A stretch of 46,351 nucleotides of DNA from Pseudomonadota bacterium (GTDB taxonomy: Bacteria; Pseudomonadota; Gammaproteobacteria; Steroidobacterales; Steroidobacteraceae). The notes under the pieces were generated by a model that saw only the letters and a program-made list of their open reading frames with translations, made no database searches and was not told the DNA's origin. Below are positions 36,366 to 44,324 of this stretch, piece by piece (the stretch's first letter is position 1; each line of letters starts with the position of its first letter). Location of the stretch: the NCBI GenBank assembly GCA_021850555.1, contig JAJZLX010000194.1, forward strand, positions 1 through 46,351, in the 5' to 3' direction. The translations under genes were made by a program, and so were the position numbers.

Positions 36366-38732
36366 ATGCGGACCTCCCAGGGCCTGCGGCCGCACAGTGC
36401 GCCACCCTTTTCCGCTCCGGGTCGGCCGGAGAGCGAGAGCGATGGCGTGCGAAACCCCTGGCTGCACCGGTCCTGTCCGCCGACGCTCATCGCCGCCGTG
36501 CTGCTCGCGGGGACAATACAAACAGCGCTGGCCGCACCCGGCCCCGCCGCCAGAGCTTCCGTCCTTCCCGATATCACGCTCTGGCTTCGCCAGGGCGGTC
36601 GACCCTCTCGAGCGGCGTGGCGCCACGCCGCGCGCTTTTCCATTCCCTACGAGATCAGCCCGGAACAGAACGGGCGGGCCCCGGTGTCCACCCGGGTGCA
36701 AGTCGGCTACACGGCCAAGGCGCTGTGGCTGCGATTTCTGGCCCATGACCCGCATCCAGCCCACATCGGGGTGCACTATCGCGAGCACGACGACATATCC
36801 GATACCACGGACGATTACGTTGGGGTCTACCTGAGTCCGTTCGACGACCCCCAATGGGCCTATGAGTTCAGGTGCACCGCGGGCGGTGTGGAATGGGATG
36901 CATTCCAGCTGCAGAGCAACCAGGATTCCTCATGGAACGCCGTGTGGGACTGCCGGGCCCGGCGCACGCACGACGGCTATGAGGTGGTGATGCGCATCCC
37001 GTTCGCCTCGATCAAGTTCCCCCATAGCGATCGCCCGCAGCGCTGGGGCATGCTGTTCTTTCGCAATTGGCCGCGGAGCCTGCGTCATGAGCTGTTCAGC
37101 CGCCCCATCGACTTCAACAGCAACTGCACGCTGTGCTCGATGCAGGTGGTGCGCACCGCGACGCCAGTGATGGCGAGCCCGGCTGATTTGCAGCTGATTC
37201 CCGCCCTTACCCTCATGCACACCGATTCCCCGGGCACGACGGGCACGGCTCTGAGCCGCCATACGACCAAGCTCGAAGCGAGCCTCGATGCAAACTGGGC
37301 CCTCAGTCCGGACCTGCAATGGTCCGCGACAGTCAATCCGAACTTCTCGCAGATCTCTCCCGACGTCCTGCAGCTGAGCGTCAACCGGCAGTTCGCGCTG
37401 GACTATGCCGAAAACCGGCCGTTCTTCGAGCAGGGCACGGATGTGTTCGACACCCCGAAGCTGCGCATGAGCACCGATGGGTTCAACCCTTCGGGTCAAC
37501 TGGTCGACACCCTCACGATCGCCGATCCACGCTGGGCGAGCAAGCTCACCGGACAAGTGGGTCCGAATGCCGTCGGCGCACTGGTCACCGATGACCAGAC
37601 CACCGACATCATGCTGCCGGGTCCGCAGGTCTCGACGCTGAAATCCTTCAACTTCGCGACCCACGATGCGCTGCTTCGCTACCGCCGCGACTTCGGTCCC
37701 TCGGAAGTCGGGGTGCTGGCCACGAAACGCAGCGGCGGCGGCTACGACAACGGCGTGTACGAGCTCGACTCACAGTGGCAGATCGACCCCAGCGACATGC
37801 TCACCACCGTGGTGAGCTCATCGAGCACCACATACCCCGATGGCGTCGCCAAGGCGCTCGGCGCAACGCCGGGCACCACCAACGGCGTGCTCTGGCTGGC
37901 CGATTTCACCCGCAGCCGCCATAACTACTACTTCGACATCAACGCCCTGCACATCTCCAACGGCTTCCGCGCCGACCTCGGTTATCTGCCCCAGGTCGGC
38001 TATGACCAGCTGGCCGCCCAGGGGGAATACGACTTCTACGCACCGGATACGAATTGGTGGCAGAACGGCGGTTTCGGCGTCCTCTCGAACGACACGGAGA
38101 CCGTCGGCAACGGTCCGGCACTTGATCGCAAGGTCACGATCTATACCTTCTTGCAGACCCATTATCAGGCGGACATCTATCTCTATGCCACACGCGAGGA
38201 GCAGTATTTCAAAGGGAAGGCGTTCGGGCTCGATTATTACCAGATCGACGCTACGGCGCAGCCGACCGATTGGCTCAACGGCCAGATTGATGTCGTCGAA
38301 GGCGGCGGCGTCGATTACATCGGGGTCCGCCAGGGCAGGATGCTCACGGTAACCACCACTCTCGCCATCACTCCGGGCCGGCACTTGACCGTCAACCTGG
38401 TCAACGAGATCGAAAACTTCAGCCTCGCCAACCAGCGTCTGTTCACCGCCGACCTGTACGATCTGCGCCTTGCCTGGTACTTCAATACGCATCTGTTCGT
38501 GAATGCAATTGGCCAGGAACAGGACGTACGCAACAACGTGGCGTTGTATCCGGCCGGCACCCCGAGACGTTCGCGCAGCCTCGCTACGCAGTGGCAGATC
38601 GGCTATCAAATCAACCCCTGGACTGTCTTCTACGCAGGCAGCTCCCAGGGCTTTCAGCAAGGCCCCGGGAACTCCCTCCTGCCCGAGCGCCGCGCCTATT
38701 ACGTCAAGGTCAGCTACTACTTCCGGCCGTAG
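36366..38732 (+). CDS. DUF5916-type outer-membrane beta-barrel protein with CBM9-like N-terminal domain
   Basis: A 788-residue exported protein. After an unusually long N-terminal region and a hydrophobic signal segment (LIAAVLLAGTIQTALAAPG), residues about 80-260 resemble the family-9 carbohydrate-binding/DOMON-like domain (ALWLRFLAHDPHPAHIG, then VGVYLSPFDDPQWAYEFRC, then YEVVMRIPFASIKFPHSD). The rest is the DUF5916 domain: SATVNPNFSQISPDVLQLSV and ENRPFFEQGTDVFDTPKLRM are its hallmarks, followed by barrel-like strands ending YYVKVSYYFRP. Family members occur widely in Bacteroidetes and Xanthomonadales-like bacteria and have no firm function. The ATG at 36366 is preferred to a TTG at 36348. 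Divergent from the CadC-like regulator. Confidence 0.85.
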   Translation: MRTSQGLRPHSAPPFSAPGRPESESDGVRNPWLHRSCPPTLIAAVLLAGTIQTALAAPGPAARASVLPDITLWLRQGGRPSRAAWRHAARFSIPYEISPEQNGRAPVSTRVQVGYTAKALWLRFLAHDPHPAHIGVHYREHDDISDTTDDYVGVYLSPFDDPQWAYEFRCTAGGVEWDAFQLQSNQDSSWNAVWDCRARRTHDGYEVVMRIPFASIKFPHSDRPQRWGMLFFRNWPRSLRHELFSRPIDFNSNCTLCSMQVVRTATPVMASPADLQLIPALTLMHTDSPGTTGTALSRHTTKLEASLDANWALSPDLQWSATVNPNFSQISPDVLQLSVNRQFALDYAENRPFFEQGTDVFDTPKLRMSTDGFNPSGQLVDTLTIADPRWASKLTGQVGPNAVGALVTDDQTTDIMLPGPQVSTLKSFNFATHDALLRYRRDFGPSEVGVLATKRSGGGYDNGVYELDSQWQIDPSDMLTTVVSSSSTTYPDGVAKALGATPGTTNGVLWLADFTRSRHNYYFDINALHISNGFRADLGYLPQVGYDQLAAQGEYDFYAPDTNWWQNGGFGVLSNDTETVGNGPALDRKVTIYTFLQTHYQADIYLYATREEQYFKGKAFGLDYYQIDATAQPTDWLNGQIDVVEGGGVDYIGVRQGRMLTVTTTLAITPGRHLTVNLVNEIENFSLANQRLFTADLYDLRLAWYFNTHLFVNAIGQEQDVRNNVALYPAGTPRRSRSLATQWQIGYQINPWTVFYAGSSQGFQQGPGNSLLPERRAYYVKVSYYFRP

Positions 38733-38913
38733 GTGTGCCGGTGTCTTGCAGGCCTGATGGCGAGCCTGGCGGCCCGGCCCACGGATCGAGACGACGCGAT
38801 GGCTGGCGTGCGAGCACGCACAGAGCCGCGCACGCACGATCGAAGCGTCCGCCTTTCGAGGGATTTCGAGCGCGAGGCGAGACACCTACCATCGGCGTAA
38901 GTGAGGAGGGCCT

Positions 38914-39906
38914 ATGTCCAAGATTGTCAGGTTCCATAAACTCGGCGGTCCCGAGAATCTCCGTTTCGAGGATGTTCCCACACCACAACCCGCCGCGGGT
39001 GAGGTCAGGCTGCGGGTGACGGCTTCCGGGCTCAACCGCGCGGAATCCCTCTACTACCACGGCCAGTATTTAGAGGAGCCCCGGCTCCCGTCCAGACTGG
39101 GATACGAGGTGGCGGGGATCGTCGAGGCGGTGGGCGAAGGAGTAGACCGGAGCTGGCTTGGAAAAGCGGTGGGAACGGTCCCCGGCTTCTCTCAAAATCG
39201 CTATGGCACCCTGGGTGAGGAGGCAGTTGTCCCAGTGGGCGTTCTCGCCCTCAACCCGCCGAATTTGTCACCTGCTCAAGCCGCTGCGGTATGGATGGCC
39301 TATCTGACTGCCTACGGCGCGCTGGTCAGGCTGGGCCAGGTGACGCGGGGCGATTTTGTCTCGATTCCGGCGGCGTCCTCGAGCGTTGGCCTGGCTGCCA
39401 TCCAGCTGACCCGGGACGCGGGCGCGACGTCCATCGCAGTGACGCGTACGGCGGCAAAGCGTGCCGAGCTGCTGTCGCTCGGTGCGGATCACGTGGTGGT
39501 CACCCAAGACGAGGACTATGTGGCGCGGGTCTCGGACATCACCCGCGGGCGAGGAGCGCGTCTCACGTTCGACCCCGTGGGCGGATCTTTCGTCGAAAAG
39601 CTTGTGGCTGCTTCGGCGGCGGGTGGAACGGTTTTTGAATACGGCCTGCTTTCGGGCGAGCCCACGCCCTTTCCGCTCAGGGAAGCGCTGCGACGCGGTG
39701 TCGGCATGCGCGGCTACAGCCTGTTGGAAGTCGTCTCCGATCCGGCTCTGCTGGAGACCGCCAAAACGTATGTCCATGTCCGTCTTGCCGACGGGCGCTT
39801 CGTGCCAAAAGTCGCAAAGACATTCTCGTTCGCTCAGTCCATCGAGGCGTACCGCTACCTCGAGTCCAATCAGCAGGTAGGCAAGGTCGTGATCACGGTT
39901 CCCTAG
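38914..39906 (+). CDS. Zinc-independent MDR oxidoreductase (quinone oxidoreductase-like)
   Basis: A 330-residue medium-chain dehydrogenase/reductase of the quinone oxidoreductase branch. N-terminal GroES-like domain: RFHKLGGPENLRFEDVPTPQ and SRLGYEVAGIVEAVGEGVD. Rossmann domain: PAASSSVGLAAIQLTRDAGA, with the AxxxxVGxxA cofactor loop, and ending LESNQQVGKVVITVP. No zinc-ligand cysteines are present, so it is an NAD(P)H-dependent enoyl/quinone reductase type; the substrate is unknown. A GAGGAGG ribosome-binding site ends five bases before the ATG. It stands alone, followed by a strong palindrome at 40030-40068. Confidence 0.9.
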   Translation: MSKIVRFHKLGGPENLRFEDVPTPQPAAGEVRLRVTASGLNRAESLYYHGQYLEEPRLPSRLGYEVAGIVEAVGEGVDRSWLGKAVGTVPGFSQNRYGTLGEEAVVPVGVLALNPPNLSPAQAAAVWMAYLTAYGALVRLGQVTRGDFVSIPAASSSVGLAAIQLTRDAGATSIAVTRTAAKRAELLSLGADHVVVTQDEDYVARVSDITRGRGARLTFDPVGGSFVEKLVAASAAGGTVFEYGLLSGEPTPFPLREALRRGVGMRGYSLLEVVSDPALLETAKTYVHVRLADGRFVPKVAKTFSFAQSIEAYRYLESNQQVGKVVITVP

Positions 39907-40029
39907 CACGAAAGGTGAGATTGGACTCCACCGTGCGGCGGGAAGTCCGTGCGCAAGCGCGCCGCCACCAAGGACCTCAGGAAGGGGTGATAGACGGGCA
40001 GGCCATGACCTTCATCGACAGCTGCGCAC

Positions 40030-40068
40030 GGGTGCATCTGCCCGCCCTTCGGGCGGGCAGATGCACCC
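40030..40068. terminator. Perfect 18-bp inverted repeat with 3-base loop
   Basis: GGGTGCATCTGCCCGCCC (40030-40047), a TTC loop, and its exact complement (40051-40068). It lies between the ends of two convergent genes (MDR oxidoreductase and HiPIP), the position of a bidirectional terminator, but no T-run follows on either strand, so a dispersed palindromic repeat is an alternative. The rest of the 366-base gap 39907-40272 holds nothing I can identify. Confidence 0.55.
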
Positions 40069-40272
40069 TGGCCTCTTCCGCGAAACCAAGGGCTCAGGGC
40101 AGCTCCCGGGATCTGCGGATGATGCCCGTTCGCCACCGCGCCGAGTCATAAGCGCTCACCGCGTCGACCCGCCGGAATTCTCGATCCCGTTCCAGTGGGA
40201 ACAGCCGGTCCCGCTCTCCGGGAACACCCAGGCGTCTCCCGCATGCCTTCCGCCGCAAAAGGTCGGCGGAAA

Positions 40273-40632
40273 TCAGCTTCTGGCGTTGAACGATGCACAC
40301 CATCCCTGCGCATTCACCAAATACCCCGGATAGATCTGGCAGCCCGCGTGACCTGACTTCTCCCCGGGGGTACCTTTGAAGAATTGACACTTGCCGCAGC
40401 GCTCGCCCGGCTTGTAGGTCGGGAATTTCGCACGATCGACGTCTTTGGCATGAGCTTCGTAGCCGAAAGACTTCGCCATGGCATTGTCCCTTTGGGACAG
40501 ATGCGGCAGCGCAGCTCCGGCCGCCGAGGCGGAGCGGGGCCGCAGTCCGACAACGGCCGCTGTGGCTACAACCGCCGCGGTTGCGAGAAACGTACGCCGG
40601 GAAGAATCATGATGATTACCGTCTTGAGACAT
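40273..40632 (-). CDS. High-potential iron-sulfur protein (HiPIP)
   Basis: A 119-residue periplasmic [4Fe-4S] electron carrier. It has a Tat export signal with the twin arginine in SSRRTFLATAAVVATAAVVG, so it is exported folded with its cluster. The cluster cysteines follow the HiPIP pattern C-x2-C-x15-C-x13-C: CGKCQFFKG, AGCQIYPG and GWCASF. The aromatic-rich ending is typical. ATG 40632 is preceded by AAAGG seven bases upstream and is preferred to a TTG at 40647. HiPIPs pass electrons from bc1 complexes to oxidases or photosynthetic reaction centres; no partner gene is adjacent. The dihaem c4 and the cytochrome P460 in this window are other periplasmic electron-transfer proteins. Confidence 0.95.
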   Translation of the reverse strand: MSQDGNHHDSSRRTFLATAAVVATAAVVGLRPRSASAAGAALPHLSQRDNAMAKSFGYEAHAKDVDRAKFPTYKPGERCGKCQFFKGTPGEKSGHAGCQIYPGYLVNAQGWCASFNARS

Positions 40633-41262
40633 GATGGACCTTTGCAAATGATCTCACTGATCTGTATCTGTGACGACAGATGATGCCGATTGCAGCTCGC
40701 GAATCTTCAACACCTTTCATGTGAAACGGATCCCGATTCCACCCGTCGACTCCATGAACAAGTGACTATTCTCGGTCAGGAGGACATGTCGCGGTCTCCT
40801 CCCGCGGCGCTCTGCGCCCGGGAGATCGAGACCAGGGTGTGCCGTGCCGGGAGATCTCCCGGAGAAGACCGTTCCTGTCTGCACGCCCATGCCCCGTCAC
40901 GTTTTCTGGTGGAAATTCAAACTGTCCCGATTGCCGGCGCATCCGAGGCGGGAGCGCTCGAAATCCGCCGCGATCGGATCGGACGGGCAGGCTGCCACCA
41001 AGAGCCTGTCGAAGACAACGAACTGAAGGGCTGGTCCCGATGAATCCTTCAAAAAAGACCTGAACAGATGACAAACGTCAACTATTTGCTGCCATCGCCC
41101 GCCGTGCCGGCGCCGATCAGGGCGTCGCCGACGTCTCGCGGGCCCTTGCCACTGAAGCGGCAGCCGCGCGCCCCAAGGTCTGCGCTTCCCTTCTGCTCGG
41201 GACTCCCAATCAAAGACGCGCGAAACTGCGACCGGGCTGGCCTGTCGCGCCCGCTGTGGCCT
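40633..41262. other. 630-base region without a recognised gene; possible degenerate coding sequence
   Basis: Between the HiPIP and HD-domain genes, which are both on the minus strand. On the plus strand two stretches have the GC-rich third codon positions seen in real genes: one ending in ELKGWSR at 41043, and a second frame around 41075-41300 (LFAAIARRAGADQGVADVSR). The second has no usable start and follows a stop codon immediately. I could not assign either to a family; a broken gene or chance are both possible. Confidence 0.3.
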
Positions 41263-41904
41263 TTATCCCGGCCAAGCGGAGCCGCGAATCACGCTGCAGA
41301 AATTGATTCGCTCGAATCCGCGATCCACGTCCGCGAGCACGTCAGCTTTTACATTCCCGAAAGTGGTGTGTGGCTTGTGTCTGATCCCGGCATAGAACGC
41401 CTGAATGATGTCTTCCTTGAATTGCGGCGTGCGCGGGTGAGCGCGCACCACCGCCTCTCGGTCCGCCGTGCTGAACTCGGAATGGTCGATTCCCAGCACA
41501 TCCATTTCCACTCCGGCGGTCACGAGGGCGATCACCGGATGCATGTGCTGGGGGATGCCAGGCGTGGTGTGCAGCGCAATCGCGGTCCAGACCGTATCCA
41601 GGTCCTGTTGAGCGATGCCCCGGCGGCGCAGAAAATCCCGGGCGGTGTTCGCGCCATCCACCTCGAACCGCTCGATGTCGCTGCTGTACTGGCGAGTAAG
41701 CCCGGTATCGTGGAACATGGCACCTGCATAGAGGAGCTCGGGGTCGAACCTGAGTTTGCGGCGCCTGCCGGCCAGCGCGCCCCAGTAGTACACCCGGCTT
41801 GAATGGTGAAAGAGCAGAGGCGATTCGACGTCCCGTACGAATTCGGTTATTTCACGAGCGAGCTTGCTGTCGGGAATGCGTATTCCGTCGTTCGAAGGCG
41901 TCAT
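41263..41904 (-). CDS. HD-domain phosphohydrolase-like protein
   Basis: A 213-residue HD-domain metal-dependent hydrolase. Metal ligands are visible as the histidines in LLFHHSSRVYYWG (His33/34), the HD pair in YAGAMFHDTGLT (65-66), and a later histidine in ALHTTPGIPQHMHP with the aspartate GVEMDVLG further on. This layout resembles the cyanamide-hydratase-like/YfbR-like HD proteins, often annotated only as HD-domain proteins. The ATG at 41904 has GGGAG seven bases upstream. It is divergent from a GlxA-type regulator, 106 bases away, which probably controls it. Confidence 0.85.
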   Translation of the reverse strand: MTPSNDGIRIPDSKLAREITEFVRDVESPLLFHHSSRVYYWGALAGRRRKLRFDPELLYAGAMFHDTGLTRQYSSDIERFEVDGANTARDFLRRRGIAQQDLDTVWTAIALHTTPGIPQHMHPVIALVTAGVEMDVLGIDHSEFSTADREAVVRAHPRTPQFKEDIIQAFYAGIRHKPHTTFGNVKADVLADVDRGFERINFCSVIRGSAWPG

Positions 41905-42010
41905 GGTCGTTCTCCCGTCGTGTGATCTGCGCAAGATCATAGAGAGGGAGTCCGTCCGTCCTCAATTGATGTAATACGGCATATCCTGCCAATCCACGTC
42001 CGGGACGGAC

Positions 42011-42991
42011 ATGAACGGGCGAATACGCATGACGAAGTCGGTGGCGATCCTCGCGATGCCGGGCGTCCAGCTCCTCGACGTGTCAGGCCCGCTGGATGTC
42101 TTCGCAGAGGCAAATGTTCAAGCGGGCAAAGCCGCCTATCGCCTGCTGGTCATTGCAAGCGCGCCCGGGGAGATCCGCAGCTCGGCGGGGACGCGGCTCA
42201 TGCCGGACCAGGTCATCGGTGAGGGCGCGGCCAAGAAAATGGACACCCTGCTCGTTGCCGGATGTCCGAACGCCGCTGAAATCCATCCGCCTCCGGCCGT
42301 CACCGACTGGCTGCGCAAAGTGGCGCCGCACACCCGACGCTATGGCTCGATTTGCACGGGGGCGTTCCTGCTGGCTTCGGCGGGGCTCCTCGACGGAAGG
42401 CGCATTACCACGCATTGGGCAGTCGCCGGACGCATGGCCCAAGCATACCCCTCGGTCGCAGTAGAGGAGGATGCAATGCACGTGCGGGATGGAAAGGTGC
42501 GCACGGCGGCGGGCGTTACCGCCGGGCTCGATCTTGCGCTCGCACTGGTCGAGGAGGATTTGGGGCGCGAGATCGCCATGAAAGTGGCAAGCCAGTTGGT
42601 GATGTTCTTCAAGCGCCCGGGCGGTCAGCTGCAGTTCAGCCGAAGCGGCGAGTCACTCCCCGCAGGCAGGTCGGTCCTGCAGGCAATGCAGCGGTTCGTG
42701 GCGGCGAATCCATCGGCGGACCACAGTATCGCCAGCCTTGCCGCGCGGGCGGGCCTCAGCCCCAGGCACTTCGCGCGGCTGTTTCGCCAGGAAGTGGGTG
42801 TCACGCCCGCCGTTTGGGTCGAATCCGCCCGGGTCACGACGGCGCGGCGATTACTCGGGAGTGGCCGTCAGATGCCCAAACAGGTGGCGGTGCGGTGCGG
42901 ATTCGCGAGCGCCGACACTCTCCGCCGCGCCTTCGTTCGTCATGTCGGCGTCACGCCTGCCGAGTACCGAAAGCGATACGTTCGCGACTAG
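42011..42991 (+). CDS. GlxA-type AraC-family transcriptional regulator with DJ-1/PfpI domain
   Basis: A 326-residue regulator. The N-terminal DJ-1/PfpI-like amidotransferase domain (about 8-190) contains SVAILAMPGVQLLDVSGPLD, the nucleophile-elbow-like GSICTGAFLLASAGLLDGRR and ITTHWAVAGRM. A C-terminal AraC DNA-binding domain (about 225-323) contains SIASLAARAGLSPRHFARLF and the second helix-turn-helix PKQVAVRCGFASADTLRRAF, closing with GVTPAEYRKRY. Ligands of this group are mostly unknown; characterised members respond to choline- or glycine-betaine-type compounds or aldehydes. It is divergent from the HD-domain gene. A second ATG lies six codons in. Confidence 0.93.
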   Translation: MNGRIRMTKSVAILAMPGVQLLDVSGPLDVFAEANVQAGKAAYRLLVIASAPGEIRSSAGTRLMPDQVIGEGAAKKMDTLLVAGCPNAAEIHPPPAVTDWLRKVAPHTRRYGSICTGAFLLASAGLLDGRRITTHWAVAGRMAQAYPSVAVEEDAMHVRDGKVRTAAGVTAGLDLALALVEEDLGREIAMKVASQLVMFFKRPGGQLQFSRSGESLPAGRSVLQAMQRFVAANPSADHSIASLAARAGLSPRHFARLFRQEVGVTPAVWVESARVTTARRLLGSGRQMPKQVAVRCGFASADTLRRAFVRHVGVTPAEYRKRYVRD

Positions 42992-43429
42992 GCTCGAGGT
43001 GGCGGGTCATGCCAGGGCGCCGCCAGAGCTCGATGAGAGAGTACTTCGCGTCCCCTGGGTTTCGTCATCGACATGTCGGAGCCGGGCCTTTTTCGCGAGC
43101 GGATTTCCAGGAGAATCCTGGGCGATCGGCTCCGGTCGCTCGGCAACGGCCGGCCGGTGCCGACCAATCGCCCTCCGGGCTGCAAATTCTCGGACCTGCC
43201 GATTCCGACCTGACCCGGAATGACCCGCGTGGAGCGATGCAACCGGGCTCCGCGGGTGACCCTGCGTGGCGTGTGCAAGGATTTGCGTGGCGCCCATTTG
43301 CCTGTGTATGCCGCACAGCGCTCTCTCAGGCCCGCGTCTGCCCAAGAGCGCTCGGCGCTCCAGGGACCGCTATAATGACAAAAGACCGACCGCAATCCGC
43401 TGCCATTCACTCCTCCAAGGACAACGGCC
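42992..43429 (+). promoter_or_regulatory. Upstream region of the cytochrome P460 gene with a consensus -10 box
   Basis: 438 bases without a recognised gene. A perfect TATAAT lies at 43371-43376, 54 bases before the cytochrome start codon; the -35 region is poor (no TTG-rich hexamer at 16-18 bases). A short frame 43073-43213 (46 codons, MSEPGLFRERISRRILGDRL and onward) has coding-like third positions but no recognisable family. Confidence 0.4.
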
Positions 43430-44020
43430 ATGCGAACCCTGTTCCTGCTGTGCGTTACCAGTATTGTGATCACCGTGTCGGGCGTGTCGATGGCCGCCAC
43501 ACGGGCTCCGAGTCCGGAGGCGCTCTGGAAGCAGATCCAGGTGTTGCAGAAGACGCACACAGTGATGCTCGGGAGCAAAGCCTATCAGCCGGGTTCGCGC
43601 ACCGTGGACGCCTATACCGTGGATCTGGCCAATCAAGCCGAGAACGATGCGATCCGCAAGGCCGGGAGCATCGAGAAAGTACGACGCTATCCGAACGGCG
43701 CGCTCGTGGTGAAGGAGAATTTCAGCGAGCAGCGGAAGCTCACCGGCGTAACGGCCATGCTCAAGTTGCTCGGCTATGACTCCGCCGACCGCGACTGGGT
43801 CATGGCCGCATACAGCCCGGCAGGCAAGGTGGTCGCGTACGGACGAGTGCCCAGCTGCATCGCCTGCCACGCTATGGTAACGAAACAGGATTTCGTCTTT
43901 GCTCCGCCACCCGGGCAATTGCTCCCGACTTCAGTCTGGAAAGCGTTTTTCCGGAGCCAGCATATCTCGCCCGCGTATGCGCGCCTGCTGCGCTTTCATG
44001 CGCAAGCCGTGCTGAAGTAG
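43430..44020 (+). CDS. Cytochrome P460 family protein
   Basis: A 196-residue exported monohaem protein. A signal peptide (LFLLCVTSIVITVSGVSMAA) is followed by the P460/cytochrome c'-beta fold: RRYPNGALVVKENF, then DWVMAAYSPAGKVVAYGR, and the single haem-binding motif CIACH, then TKQDFVFA. Cytochrome P460 oxidises hydroxylamine in ammonia oxidisers, while cytochrome c'-beta relatives bind NO without that activity. The lysine in LVVKE is a candidate for the haem-crosslinking lysine of true P460, but I cannot confirm this without alignment. No nitrification genes are nearby, so NO or peroxide handling is as likely. Ribosome-binding site AAGGA lies eight bases upstream. Confidence 0.87.
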   Translation: MRTLFLLCVTSIVITVSGVSMAATRAPSPEALWKQIQVLQKTHTVMLGSKAYQPGSRTVDAYTVDLANQAENDAIRKAGSIEKVRRYPNGALVVKENFSEQRKLTGVTAMLKLLGYDSADRDWVMAAYSPAGKVVAYGRVPSCIACHAMVTKQDFVFAPPPGQLLPTSVWKAFFRSQHISPAYARLLRFHAQAVLK

Positions 44021-44266
44021 GCGAAGGGCGGCGCAGATCGGGAGCGGGCGCCGTGCTGCATGCCGTCGTGATTCGATCCGGGTGCCCGCGGCCGCGCTAT
44101 TCTGACGGGAACCGAGCCGTTCGCAGGTGCTCGGCGCCCCTGGGCGCGGCGATGACCGCGCACGACCCGGAGCCGACATCGATGCGCACGACGCCCGACG
44201 CATTTGCGTGCGTCAGCTGCTTTCCGTCTTCGTCGAGACCACGAAGCTTCACGGATCGGAAGGAAA

Positions 44267-44317
44267 GCTCCGCCCGCCGCTGCAAGACCGACACGCCAGA
44301 GGTCACGCGGGCGGAGC
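44267..44317 (-). terminator. Candidate Rho-independent terminator of fusA
   Basis: An 11-bp perfect inverted repeat, GCTCCGCCCGC (44267-44277) and GCGGGCGGAGC (44307-44317), begins seven bases beyond the fusA stop codon. On the minus strand the second arm is followed by TTTCCT. The 29-base loop is long for a terminator. The 304-base gap 44021-44324 holds no other supported feature; a 69-codon frame at 44097-44306 is unassigned. Confidence 0.45.
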
Positions 44318-44324
44318 CACCGTC

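Noticed and set aside
42352..43779. 475-codon plus-strand frame spanning the GlxA and P460 genes
   Set aside because: It overlaps two well-supported genes in another frame and shows no family sequence.
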